Assembly: GCA_011525805.1 (NCBI GenBank) | Contig: WYBR01000064.1 | Coordinates: forward strand, 1 to 37,743 | From: Vicinamibacteraceae bacterium | Lineage (GTDB): Bacteria; Planctomycetota; Phycisphaerae; Phycisphaerales; UBA5793 | DNA length: 37,743 nt | Direction: 5' to 3' | In this document: in pieces, positions 23,071 through 31,612 of the stretch | Layout: each line of letters opens with the position of its first letter | How positions within the stretch are numbered: position 1 is the first letter of the stretch | The notes under the pieces: model-generated | Told to the model about the DNA's origin: nothing | Databases searched by the model: none | The model's input: the letters and a program-made list of their open reading frames with translations, nothing else | Made by a program: the position numbers and the translations under genes

Positions 23071-25335
23071 TCAGTCGTTGGCAGTGACGGTGATGTTGTC
23101 GAGAAAGACGTGGAAGCGGCTCTGGGGCACGAAGCCGTAGATCCCCGGCGCGCCGCGCGGATGGCCGTTGCGATGCACGACCTCGATGCTCCACTCGGCC
23201 GGCTCGGCCTCGTCGCGCGGCCAGGCCTTGGCGCGCACGACCGCCGAGCCGTCGCTCTGGTTGTCCACGCGCGTCTTGAGGCGGTACCACACCCCCGGCT
23301 GCCAGCGGAAGGCGACCGACTCCTTGATCCGCTCCATGTTCGAGGAGATCTCGATCTCCTGGTGGTTGCCCTTGAGCAGGATCAGGTAGCGCTGATTGAC
23401 CACCCCGGCCGAGGACATGACGCGACGCGTTCCGTCGGAGAGGATGTCCACCTGCATGGTGTAGTTGCGGCTCTCGGGGTGGCCGATCATCGTCATGGTG
23501 CGCTGGAAGATTGGATTGTCGAGCGTCTGGGCGAGGACCTTGCCGCCGTCCTTCTCGACGACCTCCCAGCGCAGGCGGGCGGCGAGCCACTGGGCCGGGG
23601 GAAAGGCGTAGGAGGTGAAGGTCCCGCTCTCGCGCGACTGTGACAGGGCGATCGACTCAAAGTCTTCGCGCATCGAATGTCGCGGAAGGATGCGAACGCG
23701 CACGATCGACTTGAATCCCTTGTACTCGCCTTCGAGTTCGGCGGCGCCGCCGGCGGCATCCGGCGCGGCGATGAGTTCGCCCGAGGCGCCCGCGGAGACG
23801 CCCAGGCGCGGGTTCGCGGTCCACTTGACTCCGCCGCTTCCGGTTTCGACGAGCAGGCCGTGGTCGTCGATAAGGCGCGTCGTGAACGCCGCAGTCTCGC
23901 CCGGCGCGAGGATCACTTCGGCGGGGACGATCTGGAGGCGCGCCGCGGCGCCGGCCGCAGGCCGGATCTCGGTCGCGCGCACCGTCTTCGTGGCGCTCAA
24001 GGCGCCGGATCCCTGGAAGCAGTAGAGGCGCTCGGTGGTGTGGACGTACACGCGGCCGTTGGCGATCGCGGGCTGCCCGAGGCATTCGCCCTCGAGTTGC
24101 AGACTGGAGAGAATCTCCGGGCCGGCGTCCGTCGGGCGGATGATGTAGAACATGCCGTTGGCCATCGGGACGTAGAGTTTGCCGTCGCCGGCGGCGGGAG
24201 AGGCGTGAATCTGCGCCGCGGCGAGTTTCTCCGTCCACAGGATGCGCCCGGTGCCGGCGTCCACCGCGTTGAGTTCGCCCGTGTAGTTGGTAAGGTAGAT
24301 GCGATTGCCGACGAGCACCGGCGAACTGCTGAACGAATTGAGCCCGTTGCGCCACGCCTCACGCTCAACGCCGATATCGAGCGGGCCCGGCTTGCCGGCC
24401 TCCGGTGCAGCGCCGAGTCGGATGGCGAGCATGCGCCCGCCTTCGGAGGAGTCGAGATTCTCGGTGCCGTGAACGGCGATGAGCGTGTCGCCGTAAAGCA
24501 CCGTCGAGGCGCAGACGCCGCCGACGGTGATGGGCAGGCGCCACACGGGATCGCCGGTGCGGGCGTCCACGCAGACGACGTGCCCGCCGCCGGTGCCGGC
24601 GTAGAGCAGGCGCCGGCCGCCGCGCCATTCGAGAACGGGATGCGAGTAGGGATTGTCCTTGGGCGGTCCGCAGGGGCTGGACGCCCAGATGAGTTCGCCC
24701 GTCTTCTTGTCGAAGCCGTGGAAGCGGTCGCGGGCCGGGCCGTCCTTGCCCCAGCCGGAGGTCATGCCGCGCACGATGACGAACTCATCGTCGATGACGG
24801 GCGCGCCGGTGCGCCCGTTGGGATAGGTGAGGCGGCCGAACTCGTCCATCATCGAGTGCTGCCAGAGCAAATCGCCGTCGCGGCTGTAGCAGGAGAAGAG
24901 GCCGGCGTGGGTGGTCCAGTAGACGTTGCCCGTCTCAGGATCAACGGTCGGCGCGCCGATGGAGTAGCGGTTGTAGATGACGTCGCTGACGAAGTCGTTG
25001 GCGCCGGCCTTCCAGCGAATCTGTCCCGTTCGTTCATCGAAGCAGACGAGCACCTCCTGGAGGTCCGGCCCGGTGCCCTCGTAGCCGAGGGCGAAAACCC
25101 GGCCGTTGTGAATGACGGGCGTGCCGCGCCCGGAGATCGGGTGCGACCACGCGAGGTTCGGTGCGGCGAGGCTGATCTGATCGGGCAGGCCGCGCTCATC
25201 CGAACTGCCGTTCTGGTTGGGCCCGCGCCAGCGCGGCCAATCCTCCGCCGCCGCGTGGGCGGCCAGCGCGAGCACGGCGCCAAGCGCCGCGGTGAGCCGC
25301 AAGGGCCGCAGGGTTGCACTCCGCTGTCGTCTCAT
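23071..25335 (-). CDS. Secreted PQQ-like propeller / Ig-like / lectin-like fusion
   Basis: This 754-residue protein is much longer than the other propellers. ATG 25335 has GGAGG six bases upstream. Residues 1-30 form a signal peptide ending AAHAAA; EDWPRWRGPNQNGSS opens a propeller of about 30-430 (blades such as RVFALGYEGTG, LYAGTGGGHVVCVDARTGDP, KLYVPMANGMFYII). Residues about 455-545 read as an Ig-like domain (LQIVPAEVILAPGETAAFTT, a BIG2-like opening). The last 200 residues (REDFESIALSQ to FHVFLDNITVTAND) resemble a LamG/DUF1080-type jelly roll (YRLKTRVDNQSDGSAVVRAK). The arrangement suggests a periplasmic or surface binding protein for a polymer or wall ligand. It follows the TonB-dependent receptor gene by 53 bp. 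Confidence 0.82.
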   Translation of the reverse strand: MRRQRSATLRPLRLTAALGAVLALAAHAAAEDWPRWRGPNQNGSSDERGLPDQISLAAPNLAWSHPISGRGTPVIHNGRVFALGYEGTGPDLQEVLVCFDERTGQIRWKAGANDFVSDVIYNRYSIGAPTVDPETGNVYWTTHAGLFSCYSRDGDLLWQHSMMDEFGRLTYPNGRTGAPVIDDEFVIVRGMTSGWGKDGPARDRFHGFDKKTGELIWASSPCGPPKDNPYSHPVLEWRGGRRLLYAGTGGGHVVCVDARTGDPVWRLPITVGGVCASTVLYGDTLIAVHGTENLDSSEGGRMLAIRLGAAPEAGKPGPLDIGVEREAWRNGLNSFSSSPVLVGNRIYLTNYTGELNAVDAGTGRILWTEKLAAAQIHASPAAGDGKLYVPMANGMFYIIRPTDAGPEILSSLQLEGECLGQPAIANGRVYVHTTERLYCFQGSGALSATKTVRATEIRPAAGAAARLQIVPAEVILAPGETAAFTTRLIDDHGLLVETGSGGVKWTANPRLGVSAGASGELIAAPDAAGGAAELEGEYKGFKSIVRVRILPRHSMREDFESIALSQSRESGTFTSYAFPPAQWLAARLRWEVVEKDGGKVLAQTLDNPIFQRTMTMIGHPESRNYTMQVDILSDGTRRVMSSAGVVNQRYLILLKGNHQEIEISSNMERIKESVAFRWQPGVWYRLKTRVDNQSDGSAVVRAKAWPRDEAEPAEWSIEVVHRNGHPRGAPGIYGFVPQSRFHVFLDNITVTAND

Positions 25336-25388
25336 GTCCATCCTCCGATCACGCTCGTCGATACCGCCCAAGTCGCGCCGGGATGCGG

Positions 25389-27602
25389 TCAGAAGGTGAT
25401 GTTCACCGACACGCCAAAAGTCTGCGGCGCGCCGCTCTCGCCGACGAAGACGCTCGGGTCCACCGGGCTGGGCTGGAAAGCGACGAGCACATAGTCCTGC
25501 TCAAAGGCGTTGCGCACCCAGCCTTCGACGCTGACGTTGCGGCTGCGCACACCGACGCGGAAGTTCGCGAGTTCAAACTGCTCGCCGGCCCGGTTGCCCG
25601 CGTCGTAATAGTAGGTCCCCACGCCGACGTACTCGCCCCGGACGTACCACGTCGCGCTCTCGCACAGACGCCCGGTGTACTGCGCGCCGAAGTTCCACGT
25701 GCGCTCCGGGACGAACGCGAGGCTCCGCCCGCTCACGTTCGTTCCGAACGGGTCGACGAAGTGATCGAACTGGGCGTCGGTAAAGCCCAGACCCGCAAAG
25801 AGGTCCCACCCCTCCGCGGGGCGCACCCCCAGTTCGATCTCGAATCCGCGGCTCGTCGCCGAGGCCGCGTTGGCGATGTATCCACCCGTCATCGCGTCGA
25901 AGAGCGACAGTTGCAGGTCGTCCCAGTCGATGTGGAAAAGCGACGCATTGACGGCGAGGCGCTCGTCAAGAAAGGTGCTCTTGACGCCCACCTCGTAGGT
26001 CCAACTCGTCTCCTGGTCGAACGAGAGGCGGCCGGTGGGCGCGTTGAGGTTGAACCCGCCCGCCTTGAAGCCCATCGCCGCAAGGCCGTACGCCATCACG
26101 TTGTCGGAGAAGTGGTATGCGGCGCTCAACTTGGGCACCACGGCGTCGAAGTCGCGGTCGAGGCTCGTGCGCGTCGAGAGGACGGTGAAGCCGCCCGTCT
26201 CGAAGGTGTGGTTGACGGTCCCCTCCTTGTGCTCGAAGTCGTAGCGCAACCCTCCGGTGAGTTCGAGCCTCTCGTCGAGGATCAGCGTGACCTGGCCGAA
26301 CGGGGCGATGCTGAAGTCCTCGAAGTCGCCCCACTGGGTGTCGAGGCCGACCTGCCCCGGCGGGAAGAGAATGCCGGCGCCGCCGGGGCGGAAGTTGTTG
26401 GCGGCGAGGCGATCGGAGTCGGAGACGAAGAAGCTCAGCCCGCCAAGCCACTTGAGTTGTGCGCCCTCGCCCAGGTCGACGGGCCGGTCCTCCGAGGAGG
26501 AGAGGCGAAACTCCTGGCTGAAGTACTGCTGCGACTCCTCCGTCCGCCGGCGGATCCCGTCGATGAAGGAGAAGTCGAAGTCCGAGGTCTCGAAGACGTC
26601 CCAGTCCTGGAAGCCCGAGATGGAGACGAAATCAACCTCGTCGCCGAAGTAGTTCCACGTAAGCGACGTGCCGAGGAGGTCGCGGTGGGCGACGCCTTCG
26701 AAGTCCTGGTTGATGCGGTGGGGCTGGCGGCGCAGGCCGGTGAGTTCGGAAAGCGCGAAGCCGCCGTCACGCGACTTCTCGCCGTGGAACGTGAGGCGGA
26801 TTTCGGATCGCTCGTCGGGCGTCCAGAGCAGTTGCCCGCGCCCGAAGAGTGAATCGCGGTCGTCCACGTCATTGCCGGTGAACGTGTTGAACGTGTAGCC
26901 GTCGCGGCTGGAGTGCAATCCGGCGAGGCTGAAGAAGAGTTCGTCAGCCACCAGCGGGCCGCTGGCGCCGAGTTCGTACTCCTGGAGGTCGTAGTTGCCG
27001 AAGGTTCCCCCGCCGCGGAACTCAAGCGAGTCGCCCGGACGCTTCGTGAGGATGTGAATCAGCCCGCCGATCGAGTTGCGGCCGTAGAGCGTGCCTTGCG
27101 GCCCGCGGAGGAACTCGATACGCTCCACGTCGAGCATGGGCAGGTTCGTGCTGTTGATCGTCAGTTGGGGCACGCCGTCGATGTACGTTGTGACCGCCGG
27201 ATCGCCCACGCCCGAGCCGACGCCGCGGATCGTCGGAAAAGTCAGGCGACGCGACGTGAACTCGTTGATGAAGAGATTGGGAACGAGGAAGGACGCCTCG
27301 CGCATCGAGCGGATGCCCGCGTCGCGCAGCGCGGTTTCGCCCATCACGCGCAGGCTCTGCGGGACGTCCTGCGGTGTCTCCTCCCACTTGCGGGCGGTCA
27401 CAATCGTCGGCTCGTAGCGCGCCACGGGGGCGGGCGCCGCCGGCTCGGCCTGGGCGGGCGGCGCTTCCGCGGGCTCCTCTGCCGGAGGCGGCGCCTCCGC
27501 CGGGTCGGCCGGGTCTTGCGGCGGTGGATCCTGCGCGGCGCTGGACGCGCTGGTGAAGGCGCCGCCGAAGAGCAACGCCGCGGTCAGAAGTCGTTCGATC
27601 AT
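25389..27602 (-). CDS. TonB-dependent outer-membrane receptor
   Basis: This 737-residue protein begins MIERLLTAALLFGGAFTSAS, a signal peptide, with AAGGA-like sequence six bases before ATG 27602. Residues about 24-62 are a Pro/Ala/Glu-rich linker. PTIVTARKWEE (about 65-75) is the TonB-box-like element. The plug runs about 75-210 (QDVPQSLRVMGETALRDAG, FPTIRGVGSGVGDPA, VERIEFLRGPQGTLYGRNSI, GGLIHILTKRP), a classic Plug signature. The rest is a 22-strand barrel by pattern, ending FGVSVNITF with the terminal Phe typical of BAM substrates. The plug resembles the large group used for siderophores, vitamins, sugars and aromatics; the ligand cannot be assigned. Dedicated TonB, ExbB and ExbD genes lie upstream on the same strand. 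Confidence 0.95.
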   Translation of the reverse strand: MIERLLTAALLFGGAFTSASSAAQDPPPQDPADPAEAPPPAEEPAEAPPAQAEPAAPAPVARYEPTIVTARKWEETPQDVPQSLRVMGETALRDAGIRSMREASFLVPNLFINEFTSRRLTFPTIRGVGSGVGDPAVTTYIDGVPQLTINSTNLPMLDVERIEFLRGPQGTLYGRNSIGGLIHILTKRPGDSLEFRGGGTFGNYDLQEYELGASGPLVADELFFSLAGLHSSRDGYTFNTFTGNDVDDRDSLFGRGQLLWTPDERSEIRLTFHGEKSRDGGFALSELTGLRRQPHRINQDFEGVAHRDLLGTSLTWNYFGDEVDFVSISGFQDWDVFETSDFDFSFIDGIRRRTEESQQYFSQEFRLSSSEDRPVDLGEGAQLKWLGGLSFFVSDSDRLAANNFRPGGAGILFPPGQVGLDTQWGDFEDFSIAPFGQVTLILDERLELTGGLRYDFEHKEGTVNHTFETGGFTVLSTRTSLDRDFDAVVPKLSAAYHFSDNVMAYGLAAMGFKAGGFNLNAPTGRLSFDQETSWTYEVGVKSTFLDERLAVNASLFHIDWDDLQLSLFDAMTGGYIANAASATSRGFEIELGVRPAEGWDLFAGLGFTDAQFDHFVDPFGTNVSGRSLAFVPERTWNFGAQYTGRLCESATWYVRGEYVGVGTYYYDAGNRAGEQFELANFRVGVRSRNVSVEGWVRNAFEQDYVLVAFQPSPVDPSVFVGESGAPQTFGVSVNITF

Positions 27603-27674
27603 GGCGGTCCTTCTCAGATTAATGCACTTGGGGACGAAGCGTCTGAGCGGCCGCATCACGGCGGCGGGTCAAGG

Positions 27675-28928
27675 TTAGCCCTTGGGAGCACTCGCCGCAG
27701 CCGCCTTGCGGTGATCGAGGCAGACGAGATCGCCGAGGCTGTTGCGGCAATAGATGCGCCCGCCGGTGACGATGGGCGTGGTCCAGTATTTCCCGCCGTC
27801 GAGCACCTTGAATCGATGGACCTCGTTGAAGCGGACGGGAACGGCGTCGGCGATGACGAGCGAGCCGTCCTTGTCCATGACCACAAGGAAACCGTTGGCG
27901 ACGATCATCGCGCCCAGGCCCAGGCCGCGCTCGGCCCACTGCTCGTTGCCGTCGAGGTCGATGCACTTGAGCACGCCGTCGTCAAAGCCATAGAGATGGT
28001 CCTGCCACAGGACCGCCGCGTTCATCGCCGTCTTGAGCACCTTGCTCTCCCAGAGCGTCTCCAGACGCTCGCCGGTCCAGCGCAGCATGGCGCAGCCGTG
28101 GTTGGCGCCGCTGGAGATGAAGATGCGGTCATCGACGATCACGGGGGTCGCGGCGTTGATGTTGTTAGAGGTCTTCCACTCGTGCAGCGCCTTCTCCTCG
28201 CCCGTGGCGGGATCGAGAATGACCAGCCCCGTGGCGTTCATGACGGCCAACCACCGCCGGCCCCGCGCCGCGAATTCGACGGGCGTCGAGTAGCCGTTGC
28301 CGTAGTCGCGGCTCTTCCAGCGCAGGTCGCCGGTCATCTTGTCGAAACTGAACGTCATGCCGGCGTCGATGATGACCGCGTCGTCCACGATCACCGGCGC
28401 GGAGGAAAAGCCCCACAGGCCGAGTTCCGGCCCGTAGATCGCCCGGAGGTCCTTGCTCCAGCGCAGAGCGCCGGTCGCGGCGTCGAGGCAGAAGAGTTTG
28501 CCCTCGCGGTCCTTCACGTAGACGCGGTCGTCGTCGACGGTGGGCGTTGAGAGCGTTCCCCCCTCGTGCCCGTTGTTGAAAATGAGCGCCGGGTACTCAT
28601 ACGTCCAGAGCACCTCGCCCGTGTCCTCGCTCAGGCAGGTGACCACATCGCGGTCCTTCTCGACGTCAAAGCCGAGGGTGTAGACGCGGCCGGCGTGGAT
28701 CGCGACGGCGGAGTAGCCCAGGCCGACTTTCGCGCTCCAGAGCGGCTCGGCGGCGCCAACGATGCTCCACTCGGTGTCGGGCGAAATGCCGTTGCGATTC
28801 GGTCCGCGCCATGTCGACCACTCACCGCCGGCGACATCGGGACCGTCAATCGCGCTGAGCGGAGCGCAAAGCGCAGCGCCGAAGAGGAACGGGACAAAGA
28901 GTGCGCGGAGTGTGAACGACCGATTCAT
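27675..28928 (-). CDS. Secreted PQQ-like beta-propeller, paralogue 3
   Basis: This 417-residue protein runs from ATG 28928 (MNRSFTLRALFVPFLFGAAL is a signal peptide; a longer frame runs into repeats upstream). The mature part has EWSTWRGPNRNGISPDTEWS, then GLGYSAVAIHAGRVYTLGFD and blades through NAATPVIVDDRIFISSGANH, LYGFDDGVLKCIDLDGNEQW and YCRNSLGDLVCLDHRK. It is clearly a paralogue of the two upstream propellers, sharing those blades in the same order. There are no catalytic motifs or heme sites; it is probably a periplasmic scaffold or ligand-binding protein. It lies 72 bp before the receptor gene, so a role alongside outer-membrane uptake is reasonable but unproven. Confidence 0.88.
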   Translation of the reverse strand: MNRSFTLRALFVPFLFGAALCAPLSAIDGPDVAGGEWSTWRGPNRNGISPDTEWSIVGAAEPLWSAKVGLGYSAVAIHAGRVYTLGFDVEKDRDVVTCLSEDTGEVLWTYEYPALIFNNGHEGGTLSTPTVDDDRVYVKDREGKLFCLDAATGALRWSKDLRAIYGPELGLWGFSSAPVIVDDAVIIDAGMTFSFDKMTGDLRWKSRDYGNGYSTPVEFAARGRRWLAVMNATGLVILDPATGEEKALHEWKTSNNINAATPVIVDDRIFISSGANHGCAMLRWTGERLETLWESKVLKTAMNAAVLWQDHLYGFDDGVLKCIDLDGNEQWAERGLGLGAMIVANGFLVVMDKDGSLVIADAVPVRFNEVHRFKVLDGGKYWTTPIVTGGRIYCRNSLGDLVCLDHRKAAAASAPKG

Positions 28929-28993
28929 GTTGGTCCCCGGTGTCGTGACGTCCTGAAGAAGGGGAGGCAAAGACGCAATCGGTCTCGCATCCG

Positions 28994-29040
28994 TCAATCC
29001 CTCAGTGCCTTGATGACTCAATCCCCTGATGCCTCGATGA
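28994..29040. repeat. Two-unit 24-bp wordy repeat
   Basis: TCAATCCCTCAGTGCCTTGATGA (28994-29016) and TCAATCCCCTGATGCCTCGATGA (29018-29040) align at 18 of 23 bases. They fill the 116-bp gap between two propeller genes. The differences are all transitions. The repeat style is that of short dispersed repeats rather than coding sequence. Confidence 0.65.
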
Positions 29041-29044
29041 CGTT

Positions 29045-30274
29045 TCACTCTACCCGATGATCGCGGCAGACGAGCGTGCCGAGACTGTTGCGGCAGTAGA
29101 TCAGCCCGTCAACAAGGACGGGCATGGTCCAGCAGACGCCGCCGTCGAGCACCTTGGCGCGGGAGTGCTCGCGGTAGGCCGTGGGGTCGGCCTCGACAAT
29201 TACCAGATCACCCTTGCCGCCGATGGCGATGATGCGGCCGCCCGCGGCGGAAACGGCGCCCTGCCCCAGGCCCCGCTCGCGCCACTTCTCATTGCCCTCG
29301 AGATCGATGCACTTGAGAACGGCGTCGTCGAAGCCGTAAAGGTGACCGCCGAGGTAGACGCAGCCGCTCATCTGCGTGCGCATCACCTTGCTCTCCCAAA
29401 GCATCGACAGGCTCTCTCCGTCGAAGCGGAACATCGCGCAGCCGTGGTTGTAGCCGGAGGAGATGAAGATGCGATCGCCGATGACGATGGGCGTGGCGGC
29501 ATTCACGTCATAGGAGGTCTTCCATTCGTGGGTCGCGAGGACATTGCCGTCGGCGCGGTCGAGAACCGCCACGCCGCCGCCGTTGAACACGACGAGGCAC
29601 GCCCGGCCGTCAAACGTCGCATCCAACGGCGTGGAGTAGGCGTGGCCGAGGTCGCGGCTCTTCCACTTCACTTCTCCACCGGCCTTGTCGAGCGAGAAGA
29701 CGCTTCCGACGTTGATGACGAGCATGTCGTCGAGAACGAGCGGAGAGGCGGCGAAGCCCCAGGTGGGTATTGAAGCGCCGTGATCGGCGACCATGTTCTT
29801 CGCCCAGTGCACGCCGCCGCTCTCCGCATTGAAGCACGTCAGGCGCCCTTCGCGGTTGAGGACGTAGAGTCGATCACCTTCGATGGAAGGAGTGCAGTTC
29901 GTTCCGCCGCCGTGGTACTTGGCCCACTTCTCCGCGGGATAGGAGTGCGTCCAGAGTTCTTCTCCGCTTCGGGCGTCGAGGCACCAGATGACGTCGTGCT
30001 CCTTGCCCTCGTCCCAGCCGGCGGTGTAGAGCCGACCGCCGGCGACGACGACCGAGGAGTATCCGAGACCGACGGCGCGCGTCCAGCGCGGCGCTTCGGC
30101 TCCCTTCGGGGACCAGTTGGTTTCGGCGGAGATGCCGTCGCGGCTCGGCCCGCGCCACTGCGGCCAGTCCTGCGCCGACGCTGAGGCAGCGAAGGCGCCG
30201 ACGGAAAGCCATGCGGCGCACGCAAGGCCGCAATGTCGAGAAAAGACAGGATCGGGTCGATGGGGAGGCTTCAT
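29045..30274 (-). CDS. Secreted PQQ-like beta-propeller, paralogue 2
   Basis: This 409-residue protein runs from ATG 30274, with GGAG about eight bases upstream. The signal peptide is about 1-33, ending SASA. The mature part opens QDWPQWRGPSRDGISAETNW and continues with GLGYSSVVVAGGRLYTAGWD, NAATPIVIGDRIFISSGYNH, LYGFDDAVLKCIDLEGNEKW and LIYCRNSLGTLVCRDHR. These stretches recur nearly word for word in the genes on both sides, so three propellers arose by tandem duplication. The length fits an eight-bladed BamB-like propeller without extra domains. Enzymatic quinoprotein features are absent. An extracytoplasmic scaffold or ligand-binding role near the TonB system is the inference. Confidence 0.9.
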   Translation of the reverse strand: MKPPHRPDPVFSRHCGLACAAWLSVGAFAASASAQDWPQWRGPSRDGISAETNWSPKGAEAPRWTRAVGLGYSSVVVAGGRLYTAGWDEGKEHDVIWCLDARSGEELWTHSYPAEKWAKYHGGGTNCTPSIEGDRLYVLNREGRLTCFNAESGGVHWAKNMVADHGASIPTWGFAASPLVLDDMLVINVGSVFSLDKAGGEVKWKSRDLGHAYSTPLDATFDGRACLVVFNGGGVAVLDRADGNVLATHEWKTSYDVNAATPIVIGDRIFISSGYNHGCAMFRFDGESLSMLWESKVMRTQMSGCVYLGGHLYGFDDAVLKCIDLEGNEKWRERGLGQGAVSAAGGRIIAIGGKGDLVIVEADPTAYREHSRAKVLDGGVCWTMPVLVDGLIYCRNSLGTLVCRDHRVE

Positions 30275-30329
30275 GTCGTTGCTCCACGCCGGCGCGACGT
30301 CTGGTCGGTGCGGCGTTCTCAGGTGCGTT

Positions 30330-31562
30330 TCAGTTCGGGGATCGATGATCGAGGCAGACGATGTCGCCATTGCTGTTGCGGCAATAGATCAGTCCGTTGG
30401 CCAGCACCGGATAGGTCCAGTAGACGCCTCCGTCGAGGACTTTGGTGCGGGCGATCTCGCGGTACTCTGCGGGGTCAGGCTCGATGAAGACGAGTTCGCC
30501 CTGGGCCGTGAGGAGGATGAGTTTGCCGTCGGCCATGATGTGTGCGCCCTTGCCCAGGCCGCGCTGCTGCCACTTCACGTTTCCCTCGAGGTCGAGGCAC
30601 TTGTAGACCGCCTCGTCGAAGCCGTAGAGATGCCCCTCTTGGTGGATGCTCGGGGCCATGTGGTTGCGCATCTCTTTGCTCTCCCAGGCCACGACCGGTG
30701 CGTCGCCCGAGACGTCCACGAGCGCGCAGCCGCGGTTGTAGCCCGAGGAAATGAAAACGCGCTCGCCGAGGATGAGCGGGGCCGCGGCGTTGACGTTCGC
30801 CCGATTCGACCACTCCTGCACCATCACCTCCTCGCCCGTCTTGCGATCAAGGATCACGAGACCCGTCTGGTTGAAGACCGCGAAGCAGGGGCGGCCCTTG
30901 AGATCGAAATCCACGGGGGTGCAGTAGGCGTCGCCGTAGTTCTTCGGCGTGGCCCAGATCTCCTTGCCGGTTCCCTTCTCGAACGCGATCACCTTGCCGA
31001 CGTTCATGACGATCATGTCGTCAAGGATGAAGGGCGAAGCCGCGAGTCCCCACGTCGGGTACTCCAGGTCGTACTCCGTCTTGAGGTTCTTCTCCCAGTG
31101 GATGCGGCCGGTCGCGGCGTCGAAGCGGAAGAACCGCCCCTCGCGATTCGAGCAGTAGAGGTCGGCGCCGTCCACGCCGGGGGTGACGAGCGTGCCGCCG
31201 CGGTGCGAGCGATCCCATCGCTCGGCGGGGTAGTGATGCTCCCAGATGATCTCGCCGGTGAGGGCGTCGAGGCAGTAGATGCCGTCAAGGCCGGCCTCGA
31301 CGTCGTAGCCCATCGTGAACAGCCGTCCGTCGGCGACGGACATCGAGGAATATCCCAGGCCGACGGTGCGCTTCCAGATCGGCTCGGTCTTGCCTTGCAC
31401 CATCCACCCTCGCTCCGTCGTTGTGCAGTTGCGGTTGGGTCCGCGGAACTGCGTCCAGTCGTCGGCCGCGCCGCCGGCGGTGAACGCGACGGCCAACAGC
31501 GCCGCGGCGCCCAGAACGCGCGCTCGCCATGAGCGCCGCGTGATCGTCGTTGCTTGCCGCAT
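30330..31562 (-). CDS. Secreted PQQ-like beta-propeller, paralogue 1
   Basis: This 410-residue protein runs from ATG 31562, with AAGGA eight bases upstream. Its signal peptide is about 1-32 (WRARVLGAAALLAVAFTAGG). The mature part starts DDWTQFRGPNRNCTTTERG, a slight variant of the W-x-x-W-R-G-P-N opening, followed by GLGYSSMSVADGRLFTMGYD, NAAAPLILGERVFISSGYNR, LYGFDEAVYKCLDLEGNVKW and LIYCRNSNGDIVCLDHRS. It is first of three tandem paralogues and lies 50 bp after the TonB gene, which suggests the propellers belong to the same transcription unit as the energy-coupling genes. Function is not known beyond probable periplasmic protein or ligand binding. Confidence 0.9.
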   Translation of the reverse strand: MRQATTITRRSWRARVLGAAALLAVAFTAGGAADDWTQFRGPNRNCTTTERGWMVQGKTEPIWKRTVGLGYSSMSVADGRLFTMGYDVEAGLDGIYCLDALTGEIIWEHHYPAERWDRSHRGGTLVTPGVDGADLYCSNREGRFFRFDAATGRIHWEKNLKTEYDLEYPTWGLAASPFILDDMIVMNVGKVIAFEKGTGKEIWATPKNYGDAYCTPVDFDLKGRPCFAVFNQTGLVILDRKTGEEVMVQEWSNRANVNAAAPLILGERVFISSGYNRGCALVDVSGDAPVVAWESKEMRNHMAPSIHQEGHLYGFDEAVYKCLDLEGNVKWQQRGLGKGAHIMADGKLILLTAQGELVFIEPDPAEYREIARTKVLDGGVYWTYPVLANGLIYCRNSNGDIVCLDHRSPN

Positions 31563-31612
31563 GGGATGGTCCTTTCCGGCCGTGGTGAGCCGAGAGTGCC
31601 GAGGTTGAGGAG

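Noticed and set aside
27603-27674. Hairpin between the propeller and receptor genes (CTCAGAT/GTCTGAG)
   Set aside because: Only six of seven bases pair and there is no T tract.
26913-28550. Plus-strand open frame of 545 codons
   Set aside because: It crosses the receptor and propeller genes in antisense and has no recognisable domain.
14307-31562. Propellers as PQQ-dependent alcohol dehydrogenases
   Set aside because: No heme-binding C-x-x-C-H, vicinal Cys pair or catalytic Asp pattern is seen; the sequences fit BamB-like or other non-enzymatic PQQ-like propellers.
18350-31562. Shared words such as CGGCAAGCAACGAC near starts of two genes (about 18350 and 31550)
   Set aside because: A 14-base match in high-GC DNA near two starts, one inside coding sequence, is too weak to call a regulatory element.
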